Shown here one piece after another: positions 7,201 through 13,333 of a stretch of DNA of 64,000 bases. The stretch's first letter is position 1, and the number at the start of each line of letters is the position of its first letter. The translations under genes and the position numbers were made by a program. The stretch is from Prostheceraeus crozeri. Taxonomy: Eukaryota; Platyhelminthes; Polycladida; Euryleptidae. A model generated the notes under the pieces. The model saw nothing but the letters and a program-made list of their open reading frames with translations, was not told the origin of the DNA and made no database searches. The DNA is taken from NCBI GenBank assembly GCA_907163375.1, contig CAJQUW010005701.1, positions 1 through 64,000 on the forward strand, written 5' to 3'.

Positions 7201-8945
7201 ACTATGCAGAAGCTGAAAAGAATTGGAGAGAGTTAAATTGTAAAACAATGTATGATTATACAATGAAATATCTACAGATAGATGTATTAATACTAGCTGA
7301 CCTTTTTGAAAACTTTCGTGATATGTGTTTAGAATATTACGGAATAGATCCATGTTATTGTTATTCTACACCAGGTTTAACATGGCTAGCAGGATTAAAA
7401 CATACTGGTGTTCAAGCCGATGGCTCTAGGACAAAGTCCGTTAAACTTAAACATTATAAAGAAAATACATATGATAAATTATTATTTTTTGAATCTGGAA
7501 TTAGAGGTGGAGTTTCATCAGTTTTAGGTAATAGATATGTTAAATGTTATAATAAGAAAGTAAATCCACAAGAATATGGAATAATGAAACCTTTATCTCC
7601 AGAAGAAAAAGAAAAAATATTAGAAATTTTTCGAACGAAACGAGAAGGAGTAGAACGTGAAAATGCAATTGATGAATTCATGAGAGAAAACTATTTATTA
7701 TATTATGATTTTAATAGCTTATATTCTTCTTGCATGATACAAGAATTACCAACAGGTGAAATGACATGGTGTAATAATCTTGTTTATCAAAGAACATATG
7801 ATGGTGAAAATAATTTTGGTTATGTATATGAAGTTGATTTAGTATATCCTGATTATATAAAAGAAGCAACAAAATATTATCCTTTCTGTCCAGAAAACAA
7901 AATTCCCAATATAGAAGATTTTTCAGATTATCAAAAATCTATAATTCCGAAAAAATACAGACCAACAAAAAAACTTATGTTAACACAAGGTAATAAAGGA
8001 AAGTATGTTGTTGAAGGAAGAATGCTAGATTGGTATTTAAATCATGGCATGATTCTCACCAAAATACATCGAAAACTAGAGTATAGAAAATCTAAATGGT
8101 TAAAAAATTATATAGAGTTCAATATTGAAAAACGTAAAATAGCTAAAAGAAATAAAGATGATTTTGGAAACGTTTTCTTCAAATTAATGAATAATGCATT
8201 TTATGGTAAGACTTTAGAAAATGTGCGTAATAGACAAAATATTGAAATAGTTTATGATAGAGATAGATTTCAAAATTTAACAAGGAAACCTACATATAAA
8301 AGAACTACTAGATTCAGTGATGAACTTTGTGCTGTTCATCTAAGAAGAAGCATTGTAAAACATGATAAGTTTAATTTCATTGGTTTCACTATATTAGAAT
8401 TAGCTAAACTATTTATGTATAGTTTTATATATGATTATTTAGCACCTGCTTATGGCAAAAACTATAAATTACACTTTACAGATACCGATTCTGTTTTCTT
8501 AGAATTAACAATACCGTATAATTCTACACTTGATGAAGAAATAGATAAAATAAAAGATATCATTCATCCTTCTGATTTATGTAAAGTAAAAGATGAATTA
8601 GAAGGAAATGAAGATTTCATAACAGAAGCTATATTTTTAAAATCTAAATGTTACTGTTATGATACAACTAATAATATTAGGACATCGGAGATGTCTTCCA
8701 GGGCTTCGCCCGTTAAAACACATAAAACATTAAAAGGAATTTCAAAGGCATCAGTGGCTAATCAAATAACATTTCAAGATTATAAAAATGTATTATTTAA
8801 TAATGAAATAAAAACAGCATGTAATTATAGACTTAATTCAAAAAAACATAACATGTATTTAAAAGAAGAACATAAATTAGCATTAGATCCATTTGATGAT
8901 AAAAGAAAAATTTTACCTGATGGAATAACTACTGAACCTTTTTAA
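4266..8945 (+). CDS. polB: Protein-primed-type family B DNA polymerase with zinc-finger and Endo VII-like modules
   Basis: This 1,559-residue enzyme would replicate the element's linear genome. A C2H2 finger occupies residues about 4-28. The segment LINIKNEDDYCFLWSI (about 249-264) marks an N-terminal domain typical of polymerases in adintovirus/Maverick-like elements. A coiled-coil stretch (about 405-545) and a second finger (CLQC..., about 584-605) follow. Exonuclease motifs are present: I (DFEAY, about 639), II (NGSKYDFH, about 836) and III (YLQIDVLILADLF, about 1,002). A Cys/His cluster, CYYC...KDHDH...CNLN (about 778-821), resembles recombination endonuclease VII. Polymerase motifs A (DFNSLYSS, about 1,148), B (KLMNNAFYG, about 1,308) and C (DTDS, about 1,405) are intact. 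Low-complexity inserts and palindromic repeats interrupt variable loops without breaking the frame. The family call is secure; host range is not. Confidence 0.95.
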   Translation: MEKFYCNLCKKKLQTKRSYQSHLQSKMHLQNVERVDEGNILKLNSYKNYIETLPTDIKVKKMFDDYSHSEYKKFFNSEDEAVTDIKYLFSDTDEFNEIDEFNEIDEFDEAERTDEALANIKYLFNQSFEHNETDKTFSDILTNFYNIFKKSFKCYMNVEVLYTKNGPDGIPEEIIQGHFTKSQEIHNVNDIQPIFESMILKLENCIIEAQLRESGWRFVKIISKKIVIDKYKNNTGGSYVPLPFSSPQLINIKNEDDYCFLWSIIAHLHPAKYHKERLSHYNKEEYISEFDLSDGLDEFPYDYNRLLKFHKKNKNLIEVNVFELNVNYVSIGKITPLYSDSKKFYLNNKNLCQSEIVYNDRGNYMHHNIFYQGNIICTEKFELVKTLSPIMINHNNYKGRTDDYNYKYSSLSSEYQQKLENLNKSLQKCKIDYQQQTQMLLQEYHHKYQNKIETIQKLNEENNKESAKARGASLRLNNEELNNEENETKQKINESLKKCLQQYKEQYDKEYIYQLQILNQNYYQNTFNLTKEINETHEIYQDEFVKLEQSKQPAQANILYYQGHFILCKDVSIFTKTSDNKNFPCLQCMTSFRTLEEMNRHLENCQQNEAVQNTFPKDDYLEYNKWYFKNKVPFTIYCDFEAYNVNMTQNRTESSRASPDSENYNSENYNSENYNSEKSAPERSAPERSAPGKSSAEQSKEKYLFEQKPLCWGMYIHSNYPELFKSEYLQYYGEDSSEMFTKKVEELQGRFSQLLETNKPMIPLTDEERKEFYDEINCYYCGKGFTNKYKTGRGRYLDKVKDHDHLNGLYRGAAHNSCNLNANKFKYNFVPLYFYNGSKYDFHLVMKDLFSSEKLQQQKINVLCKQEEEYFSMQLGCIRILDVFRFFTPYSLDVMGKTLKPEQCKILNKYNLKPLKGIFPYEYIACGSQSKTDITGDKTCGSQSKTDFNSVNKIMEEEQLPPINKFKSTLKQSQLSDEDYAEAEKNWRELNCKTMYDYTMKYLQIDVLILADLFENFRDMCLEYYGIDPCYCYSTPGLTWLAGLKHTGVQADGSRTKSVKLKHYKENTYDKLLFFESGIRGGVSSVLGNRYVKCYNKKVNPQEYGIMKPLSPEEKEKILEIFRTKREGVERENAIDEFMRENYLLYYDFNSLYSSCMIQELPTGEMTWCNNLVYQRTYDGENNFGYVYEVDLVYPDYIKEATKYYPFCPENKIPNIEDFSDYQKSIIPKKYRPTKKLMLTQGNKGKYVVEGRMLDWYLNHGMILTKIHRKLEYRKSKWLKNYIEFNIEKRKIAKRNKDDFGNVFFKLMNNAFYGKTLENVRNRQNIEIVYDRDRFQNLTRKPTYKRTTRFSDELCAVHLRRSIVKHDKFNFIGFTILELAKLFMYSFIYDYLAPAYGKNYKLHFTDTDSVFLELTIPYNSTLDEEIDKIKDIIHPSDLCKVKDELEGNEDFITEAIFLKSKCYCYDTTNNIRTSEMSSRASPVKTHKTLKGISKASVANQITFQDYKNVLFNNEIKTACNYRLNSKKHNMYLKEEHKLALDPFDDKRKILPDGITTEPF
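5662..5691. repeat. In-frame triloop palindrome inside polB (GGAGC-TTC-GCTCC)
   Basis: The palindrome at 5,676-5,688, with its flanks, encodes about nine residues (AKARGASLR) within an otherwise Asn/Glu-rich coiled region of the polymerase. A 25-nt stretch is shared with the non-coding repeat zone at 13,143-13,166, and in reverse at 13,057-13,081. The same unit therefore sits in coding and non-coding DNA. Confidence 0.85.
6232..6345 (+). repeat. Degenerate palindrome followed by two in-frame microrepeats in polB
   Basis: After a damaged copy of the GGGCTTCGCCC palindrome (GGGCTTCACCC at 6,232-6,242), a 15-bp unit encoding SENYN repeats about three times. A second 15-bp unit encoding SAPER then repeats about three times. 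The block lies between exonuclease motif I and the Endo VII-like cluster, so it lengthens a surface loop in the proofreading domain. Confidence 0.8.
7037..7104 (+). repeat. Two in-frame copies of a palindrome-bearing unit in polB
   Basis: Each copy consists of two adjacent triloop palindromes: AGCC-TGC-GGCT or AACC-TGT-GGTT, then CAGTC-GAA-GACTG. Each encodes CGSQSKTD, so the polymerase carries this octapeptide twice, about 14 residues apart, between exonuclease motifs II and III. Compensating changes (AGCC/GGCT versus AACC/GGTT) preserve the first stem. Confidence 0.85.
7415..7439 (+). repeat. Paired triloop palindromes in polB (AGCC-GAT-GGCT and GGAC-AAA-GTCC)
   Basis: Two perfect 4-bp-stem palindromes with 3-nt loops lie four bases apart. 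They encode about nine residues (ADGSRTKSV) just after the conserved exonuclease III/STPGLTW region. Close relatives of the polymerase usually continue here without such an insert, but that is from general knowledge and was not aligned. Confidence 0.65.
8681..8711 (+). repeat. Compound triloop palindromes in polB (GACATC-GGA-GATGTC plus GGGC-TTC-GCCC)
   Basis: Two adjacent perfect palindromes encode RTSEMSSRASPV near the C-terminus, after polymerase motif C. The same two-palindrome arrangement, with different loop bases, occurs as a tandem pair at 9,860-9,933. This shows a composite unit that recurs in the element. Confidence 0.85.
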
Positions 8946-8968
8946 TTTTCTAATTTCTATTTTCTAAG

Positions 8969-9004
8969 TATAACAATATAACAATATAACAATATAACAA
9001 TATA
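8969..9004 (+). repeat. 8-bp AT microrepeat after polB
   Basis: The unit ACAATATA repeats about four times in the spacer between the polymerase stop and the next start codon, followed by AAATA repeats. It is simple-sequence spacer, with no sign of function. Confidence 0.8.
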
Positions 9005-9043
9005 AAATAAAATAAAATAATAATAAAAAATTATCATATAAAA

Positions 9044-9874
9044 ATGGATAAAGTTAGAGCTGATAATTTTAAAAGAATAAAACAATTAGACGAATTAATA
9101 AAACAAAGAAATATTATGAAAGAAAATCATCTTCAACATAGAATGATAAAAGCTGGTATTCAATCTGATATGTTTGATAAATTAAAAATAACTGAAGAAG
9201 TAAAAACTGATTATGAAAAAACTGTCGAACCATTTAAAACTCTTGAAAAGGAACTTAATGAAAAACGTGTTGATATAGCGGATCCTGTACTTAAAACACT
9301 ATTAGATGACTATGGTTTATTAGAGGCAAACATAGATAAAAAATTACCAAAATCTATGTTATTCGAACATTCTACTTTCTTTTTAGATAAAAAATTATTT
9401 GCAAGATTTTATCTTGGTGGTAAAGAAATATTTCCACAACCTTTACGAGGATTAATTTTTACTCCAGATAAAAAACCTATTAGTTTAGATAGAAATTTTG
9501 TTGATCTTTTAAAAGGAGCAGATTTAAAAAATTATGCTGTGGAAGATCTAATAAAATATAAAACTATATTAGATAGAGTTGGCACAGTAAAAACTCTTAG
9601 ACGTTATAAACAATTAGAAAATTTATTATCAACGGGAGTTAAAGTAGGAAAAGGTTTATCTGAAAAACAGAAAACAAAAAAACAGAAAACAGAAACAACC
9701 ATATTTTTACCAGATGATCCACAAGAATTACTAAATAGATTAAATATTTTAATATCTGCAATAAAAGAAGGACATAATTCTAGTTTCAATGAAATTCATG
9801 CTATATTGAAAAGACTGTTAGAAAAGAAGATTCTAAATGAAGAGGATTATAAAAGTATAACCGGACATCTCTGA
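9044..9874 (+). CDS. Conserved element protein of unknown function (276 residues)
   Basis: The N-terminal 45 residues form a basic helix also found in the mini-gene at 3-176. The middle (about residues 100-190) has a strand-rich pattern including FARFYLGGKEIF and then ISLDRNFVDLLKG...YAVEDLIKYKTIL. This resembles, loosely, a conserved hypothetical family that accompanies the polymerase in adintovirus/Maverick-like elements of cnidarians and other animals. That resemblance is from memory of the family pattern and was not searched. The C-terminus is Lys-rich then helical. The stop codon falls inside a palindromic repeat (9,863-9,879), so the natural C-terminus may have been altered by that insertion. 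No enzymatic motif is seen. Confidence 0.6.
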   Translation: MDKVRADNFKRIKQLDELIKQRNIMKENHLQHRMIKAGIQSDMFDKLKITEEVKTDYEKTVEPFKTLEKELNEKRVDIADPVLKTLLDDYGLLEANIDKKLPKSMLFEHSTFFLDKKLFARFYLGGKEIFPQPLRGLIFTPDKKPISLDRNFVDLLKGADLKNYAVEDLIKYKTILDRVGTVKTLRRYKQLENLLSTGVKVGKGLSEKQKTKKQKTETTIFLPDDPQELLNRLNILISAIKEGHNSSFNEIHAILKRLLEKKILNEEDYKSITGHL

Positions 9875-9933
9875 TGTCCTCCAGGGCTTCGCCCGAACCG
9901 GACATCTCTGATGTCCTCCAGGGCTTCGCCCGT
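9860..9933 (+). repeat. 37-bp composite palindromic unit, tandem pair
   Basis: Two identical 37-bp units each hold GGACATC-TCT-GATGTCC and GGGC-TTC-GCCC. The first copy overlaps the end of the upstream ORF and supplies its TGA stop. The perfect identity of the two copies implies recent duplication. As RNA they could form stable hairpins after the stop codon. Confidence 0.9.
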
Positions 9934-9999
9934 AGCTGAAATATGTTGTTGTTTTACTTTTTTCATAAAAAAATATTTATTTAATTTTTTAGTTTAAAA

Positions 10000-10788
10000 A
10001 TGTGTTCAGCAGATTTAGACAAAATTAATAATCATTTAGAAAATCTAACAGAGATTTTGGGTTCATCAAAATTTAGTACGACGTTAAAAATTATAACAAC
10101 TACTTCATCACACACTTGTAATTTAGAACCCATTCTACATTTAGAACAAAATAAAAATTATCAAATTGCATTGACTAGTTTCTCCACATTTAACACTATT
10201 CAAAACGTTATCAAAGATGTGAATGATCAATTTAGATATTCTACTGATAAAGGTAAAACATGGAAAATACTAACTTTTCTTCCTGGTTCTTACGAAGTTG
10301 AATCAATATCAAATGAAATTAAGAGACATTTAGGGATACCATTTAAAGATAAGAAACAATTACATTTTGCAGTTGAACCGGCAGTTAATAAATTTTCTCT
10401 TACTTTAGACGAAAATCATCAAGTTGATTTTAATCATGATAGATCATTGTCAAAGCTATTAGGATTTAATAAACAAACCTATAGTCAAGGTTATCATTTA
10501 GGTGAGAAGATTCCAAAAATAACTGAAATAAATTCAATTGTTGTACATTGTGACATTATTGAAGGAGGTTATATAAATGGTAAATTATCAAATTTAATAT
10601 TCAGTTTTCCAGCTTTTACTGTACCCATTGGTTATAGATTAAATGTAATTCCACAAACATTAATATATTTCCCTATTACAAGAAAAACTATTAACAACAT
10701 TGGCATTAGAATCACTGATGAAAAAGGACAAGAAATAAATTTTGGAGGTGAAGAGATTATGATAGATCTTTTGGTACGGGAGGTATAA
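10000..10788 (+). CDS. Candidate jelly-roll minor capsid (penton-like) protein
   Basis: The 262-residue product is strand-rich with few charged low-complexity tracts. It includes SYEVESISNEIKRHLG, a segment reading KLLGFN, then VVHCDIIEGGYINGKLSNLI, and ends INFGGEEIMIDLLVREV. A similar order (a GxYxxxxL...I helix, LGF, a V-x-CD-I/L segment, and a terminal F-x-x-G-x-x-x-x-x-L-x-V/I-R strand) recurs in proteins next to the polymerase in animal adintovirus/Maverick-like elements. I take these to be capsid components of single jelly-roll type. This assignment is inference; no profile was run. It sits between the conserved hypothetical gene and the packaging ATPase, as expected for a morphogenesis module. 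Confidence 0.45.
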   Translation: MCSADLDKINNHLENLTEILGSSKFSTTLKIITTTSSHTCNLEPILHLEQNKNYQIALTSFSTFNTIQNVIKDVNDQFRYSTDKGKTWKILTFLPGSYEVESISNEIKRHLGIPFKDKKQLHFAVEPAVNKFSLTLDENHQVDFNHDRSLSKLLGFNKQTYSQGYHLGEKIPKITEINSIVVHCDIIEGGYINGKLSNLIFSFPAFTVPIGYRLNVIPQTLIYFPITRKTINNIGIRITDEKGQEINFGGEEIMIDLLVREV

Positions 10789-10927
10789 ACTCCCACGCGA
10801 AGCTAGAGAAGTTTAATTTTTTTATCATTTTTCATTATTAACCTTATTAATCTTATTATTAGAAACAAAAAAAATAAACTTAAATTAAAATTTTTATTTT
10901 TTTGTTTTTAAAAACACTAATTCAATA

Positions 10928-11716
10928 ATGGATGAATTTATTACTTTAAAAATGAATGAAATGACTTTAAATAAAAAAAAACTTAAATTTAATCATCATC
11001 CAAATTTATCTAATAAAGTTTTGTCAGTTATTTGTGGAAGATCAGGATGTGGAAAAACATATCTATTATTTAAAATTTTAACGACTCCAAATTTTTTGGA
11101 TTATAACAATCTTATAATTTATACAACAACGGCAGAACAACCCGTCTATCAATTTTTAAAATATGGATTTGAAAATAATCTTACAAAAACAGCAATTGCT
11201 TCTCTATTCGAAGAATACGAAAAATCTGAATATGAAGAAGAAATAAATTTGTGGTGTGAAGAAGCAGCAAAAAATAAACAATTAGTTGAATCCAATAAAA
11301 ATAAGCATATAAAAATACAATTAATAGATGATAGTGGTAATATGCAAGATCCTAGTAAACTAGATAAAACAATGAAACATTGTGTAATTTTTGATGATTG
11401 TGTTAATGACAGAAATCAGTCAGTTCAAAGAAATTATTTCACAAGAGGTAGACATAATAACTGTAGTGTATTTTATTTGACACAAAGTATGTATTCATTA
11501 GATGGAAGTGTTATTAGAAAGAATGCAAATATATTTATACTATTTGAAATAAATGCAAGAAACTTAAGTGATTTGTTAAGAGATTTATGTATAAGAGATA
11601 AAGATGAATTTAAACAATCGTGTAATAATGCTTGGTCAAAAGATTATGGATTTATCACAATTAATATTGATAAAAAAATTCATGAAAGAGTTATCGAACA
11701 ATTGTTTACCGAGTAA
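10928..11716 (+). CDS. A32-like genome packaging ATPase
   Basis: The compact 262-residue protein has a P-loop GRSGCGKT (about residues 37-44) and a Walker B strand CVIFDDCVND (about 151-160). The segment FTRGRHNNCSVFYLTQSMY (about 171-189), followed by IRKNANIFILFE, is diagnostic of A32-type packaging ATPases of the FtsK/HerA superfamily. Length and motif spacing fit the virus family well, and there is no membrane helix. It would pump the genome into the capsid. A second, larger, membrane-anchored ATPase lies at 2,562-4,106. The start has the usual A-rich context. It converges on the membrane-protein gene downstream. Confidence 0.88.
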   Translation: MDEFITLKMNEMTLNKKKLKFNHHPNLSNKVLSVICGRSGCGKTYLLFKILTTPNFLDYNNLIIYTTTAEQPVYQFLKYGFENNLTKTAIASLFEEYEKSEYEEEINLWCEEAAKNKQLVESNKNKHIKIQLIDDSGNMQDPSKLDKTMKHCVIFDDCVNDRNQSVQRNYFTRGRHNNCSVFYLTQSMYSLDGSVIRKNANIFILFEINARNLSDLLRDLCIRDKDEFKQSCNNAWSKDYGFITINIDKKIHERVIEQLFTE

Positions 11717-11784
11717 TAAAAATATACAAATATAATGTTTTAATATTTTATTTTTTATTATCAGCTTTAATTTTGTCTATTTTT

Positions 11785-12012
11785 TTAAAATATAATATTT
11801 GAATTTTGTGGTAACATTGGTATACAGCAAAAACATTTTACTGAACAAATTATTTTTTTATTGCTTTGTTGTTTGTAATCTTTTCGTTTAAAGTTTTCAC
11901 GTTTAAAGTTTTCACGTTTAAAATTTTCTCGTTCAAAATTTTCTCGTTTAAAATTTTCTCGTATTAAGTTTTGTTTAATAAAGTTTTGTCTAATAAAGTT
12001 TTTAGCTCTTCT
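11785..12012 (-). other. Open -1 reading frame: pentapeptide repeats and Cys-rich tail
   Basis: This 75-codon frame has no start codon of its own near its upstream end. It begins within the last codons of the membrane-protein gene, one base behind its frame, and runs to a TAA at 11,785-11,787. It encodes about five copies of a RENFK-type pentapeptide with synonymous codon variation (CGA/CGT, AAT/AAC, one Lys-to-Glu change), then a short Cys-rich segment with four Cys residues in about nine. Synonymous variation between repeats is the mark of translated sequence. It also fills a gap of about 250 bp that would be long for this compact element. It could be reached by frameshifting, or reflect a base miscalled in a run of seven T. 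Confidence 0.5.
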
Positions 12013-12677
12013 AAAAAAATTTTATCATCACTAAAAGTTTTACCATCACTAGAAATTTTACCATCCTTTTTATTTTTATCATCAACTTTTTCTGTCTGTG
12101 ATTGAAATGATATTTGATTTACTTCATTAGCTATTTGATCAAATTTTTCAATCTCATCTAACGTAATAACATTATCATCACATACTCTTTGAAAGTAGTA
12201 ATGTAGTTTATCATATACTTCTTTAATATGTAAATGCTTAGTTTTTAATGATTTTCGTTTCTTAGTTATTAAAGATTTTTCTAACATTGTAGCAAGTGAA
12301 GTTGCAAAAACACCCGTACCTGTTAAAGCTGTAGCAACTACTGGAATTACTAAAACACCTGAAGATATAATAATTGTTAAAGCACCTAAACTTATTGTTA
12401 AGAATATGCCAATTCCTTGTGTTACATTCTTAACTTTACTCCATCTCTTTCTTAATTTTTTATAATGCTCTAATCTTAATAATAATTGAGATTCCTTATC
12501 TTTCATATACCTTACTCTATCTTTGTGTTTTTCTTTATTCATTTTTTCAATGTTAATCTTTTCAATGTCCATTAAAGTAGAACTACGTTCATATGATAAC
12601 GAAGGATATATTCTTGAGGTTCCTTCCATTTCTGAAGTTCCTTCCACTTTTGTTTCATCCACTTTTGTTTCATCCAT
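11964..12677 (-). CDS. Small membrane protein with paired hydrophobic helices
   Basis: The ATG at 12,677 is chosen because it has the AAAAATGGAT context of other element genes; the frame extends upstream only to a non-ATG codon. The 237-residue product has a charged N-terminus with EGTS repeats, then a basic coiled region (about 45-85). A long Gly/Ser/Val/Ile-rich hydrophobic region follows (about 88-128, IFLTISLGALTIIISSG and VLVIPVVATALTGTG), likely two membrane-spanning helices. The segment after it (KTKHLHIKEVYDKLHYYFQRVCDDNVITLDEIEKF) resembles a conserved helical tail in hypothetical proteins of Maverick-like elements. The role may be in virion membrane or capsid assembly, but this is unproven. 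See the slippery site at 12,012-12,018. Confidence 0.6.
   Translation of the reverse strand: MDETKVDETKVEGTSEMEGTSRIYPSLSYERSSTLMDIEKINIEKMNKEKHKDRVRYMKDKESQLLLRLEHYKKLRKRWSKVKNVTQGIGIFLTISLGALTIIISSGVLVIPVVATALTGTGVFATSLATMLEKSLITKKRKSLKTKHLHIKEVYDKLHYYFQRVCDDNVITLDEIEKFDQIANEVNQISFQSQTEKVDDKNKKDGKISSDGKTFSDDKIFLEELKTLLDKTLLNKT
12012..12018 (-). promoter_or_regulatory. Candidate -1 ribosomal frameshift site (T TTT TTA)
   Basis: Read on the minus strand, the zero-frame codons TTT and TTA with the preceding T form the classical X-XXY-YYZ heptamer. It sits at codon 221-222 of the membrane-protein gene, 17 codons before its stop. The -1 frame is open for 75 codons beyond. No strong downstream hairpin is obvious, which weakens the case. 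Confidence 0.4.
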
Positions 12678-12739
12678 TTTTAAAGAAATATTTTTAGTCA
12701 CATGATATATTTTAAAAACCTGAAAGATGGATAAAATTC

Positions 12740-13020
12740 ATGAATTTGAAATTCTCAACTTTTATGATTTTTTTCGGTGTCCGGGTTTTCGGTGTCCTGG
12801 AACGGTCATGATTTTGGCGGGGGGTGAAAAATGACATAATCACAAATTTGAGATTCTTAACTTTTATAATTTTCGGTGTCCTAGAACGGTCATGATTTAA
12901 GCAATGAAAAATGTCATAATCACAAATTTGAGATTCTTAACTTTTATGATTTTCGGTGTCCTGGAACGGTCATGATTTAAGCAATGAAAAATGTCATAAT
13001 CACAAATTTGAGATTTTGAA
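12740..13020 (+). repeat. 80-bp tandem repeat, about 3.4 copies
   Basis: The phrase CATAATCACAAATTTGAGAT recurs at 12,835, 12,915 and 12,995, exactly 80 bp apart, with GGTGTCCTGGAACGGTCATG in each unit. A more divergent leading unit begins near 12,740. Repeats of this sort are common near the ends of linear viral genomes. Confidence 0.9.
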
Positions 13021-13055
13021 AAATTTGAAAATTGTGTATTTTTAAAAACGCCCAA

Positions 13056-13166
13056 ATCGGAGCGAAGCTCCTCTGGCTTTAACCGATTTATGAATTTAGG
13101 TCTTCATAACCTGAAAAAGGGTTCAAATTCATGAATCGGCTTAAGCCAGAGGAGCTTCGCTCCGAT
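13056..13166. repeat. Inverted pair of GGAGC/GCTCC triloop palindromes
   Basis: Palindromes at 13,059-13,071 and 13,151-13,163 lie in opposite orientation with extended matching flanks. They can form one long stem of about 30 bp around an inner loop that itself contains palindromic AT-rich words. Each arm matches the copy inside polB at 5,662-5,691. Confidence 0.85.
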
Positions 13167-13333
13167 TTATGTCGTTTTTAAAAATACCATTTTTTGAAAA
13201 AATGGTACTTTTTGAATAGACTAAATTCATGAATTTAGGTCTTTAAAACCTGAAAAAGGGACTAAATTCATAAATTTATGTCGTTTTTAAAAGTACTAAT
13301 TTTTTGATTTTATGGTGTCCTGGAACAGTCTTT

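Larger units (their letters stand above)
1..13333. mobile_element. Endogenous adintovirus/Maverick-like DNA virus element, left end outside window
   Basis: This block is strongly AT-rich, intron-less and packed with ORFs whose start codons share an A-rich context (typically AAAAATGG). It carries a family B polymerase of the protein-primed type, two packaging-type ATPases, a fiber-like coiled-coil protein and a candidate capsid protein, which together define midsize adenovirus/Polinton-lineage viruses. Base composition and gene density change at about 13,330, where vertebrate- or invertebrate-type intronic DNA begins. No double-jelly-roll major capsid gene, integrase or protease was seen, so the element is either truncated or continues leftward. 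The ORFs are largely intact, which suggests a recent insertion or purifying selection. A chimeric assembly of virus and host reads is the main alternative. Confidence 0.8.
12678..13333. other. Non-coding right terminal zone of the viral element
   Basis: No ORF of interest lies here. The zone contains 80-bp tandem repeats, a long imperfect inverted repeat built from two GGAGC/GCTCC palindromes, and repeated phrases such as GGTGTCCTGGAAC. The last copy of that phrase is at about 13,315-13,327, just before the composition shift, so the virus/host junction is placed there. The matching left terminus is outside the window. Confidence 0.6.

Noticed and set aside
4266-8945. Alternative genetic code or intron in polB
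   Set aside because: The frame is continuous with all polymerase motifs and no need for reassigned codons.
12678-12701. Eight-residue upstream extension of the membrane-protein gene
   Set aside because: It starts at GTG; the downstream ATG has the context shared by the other element genes.
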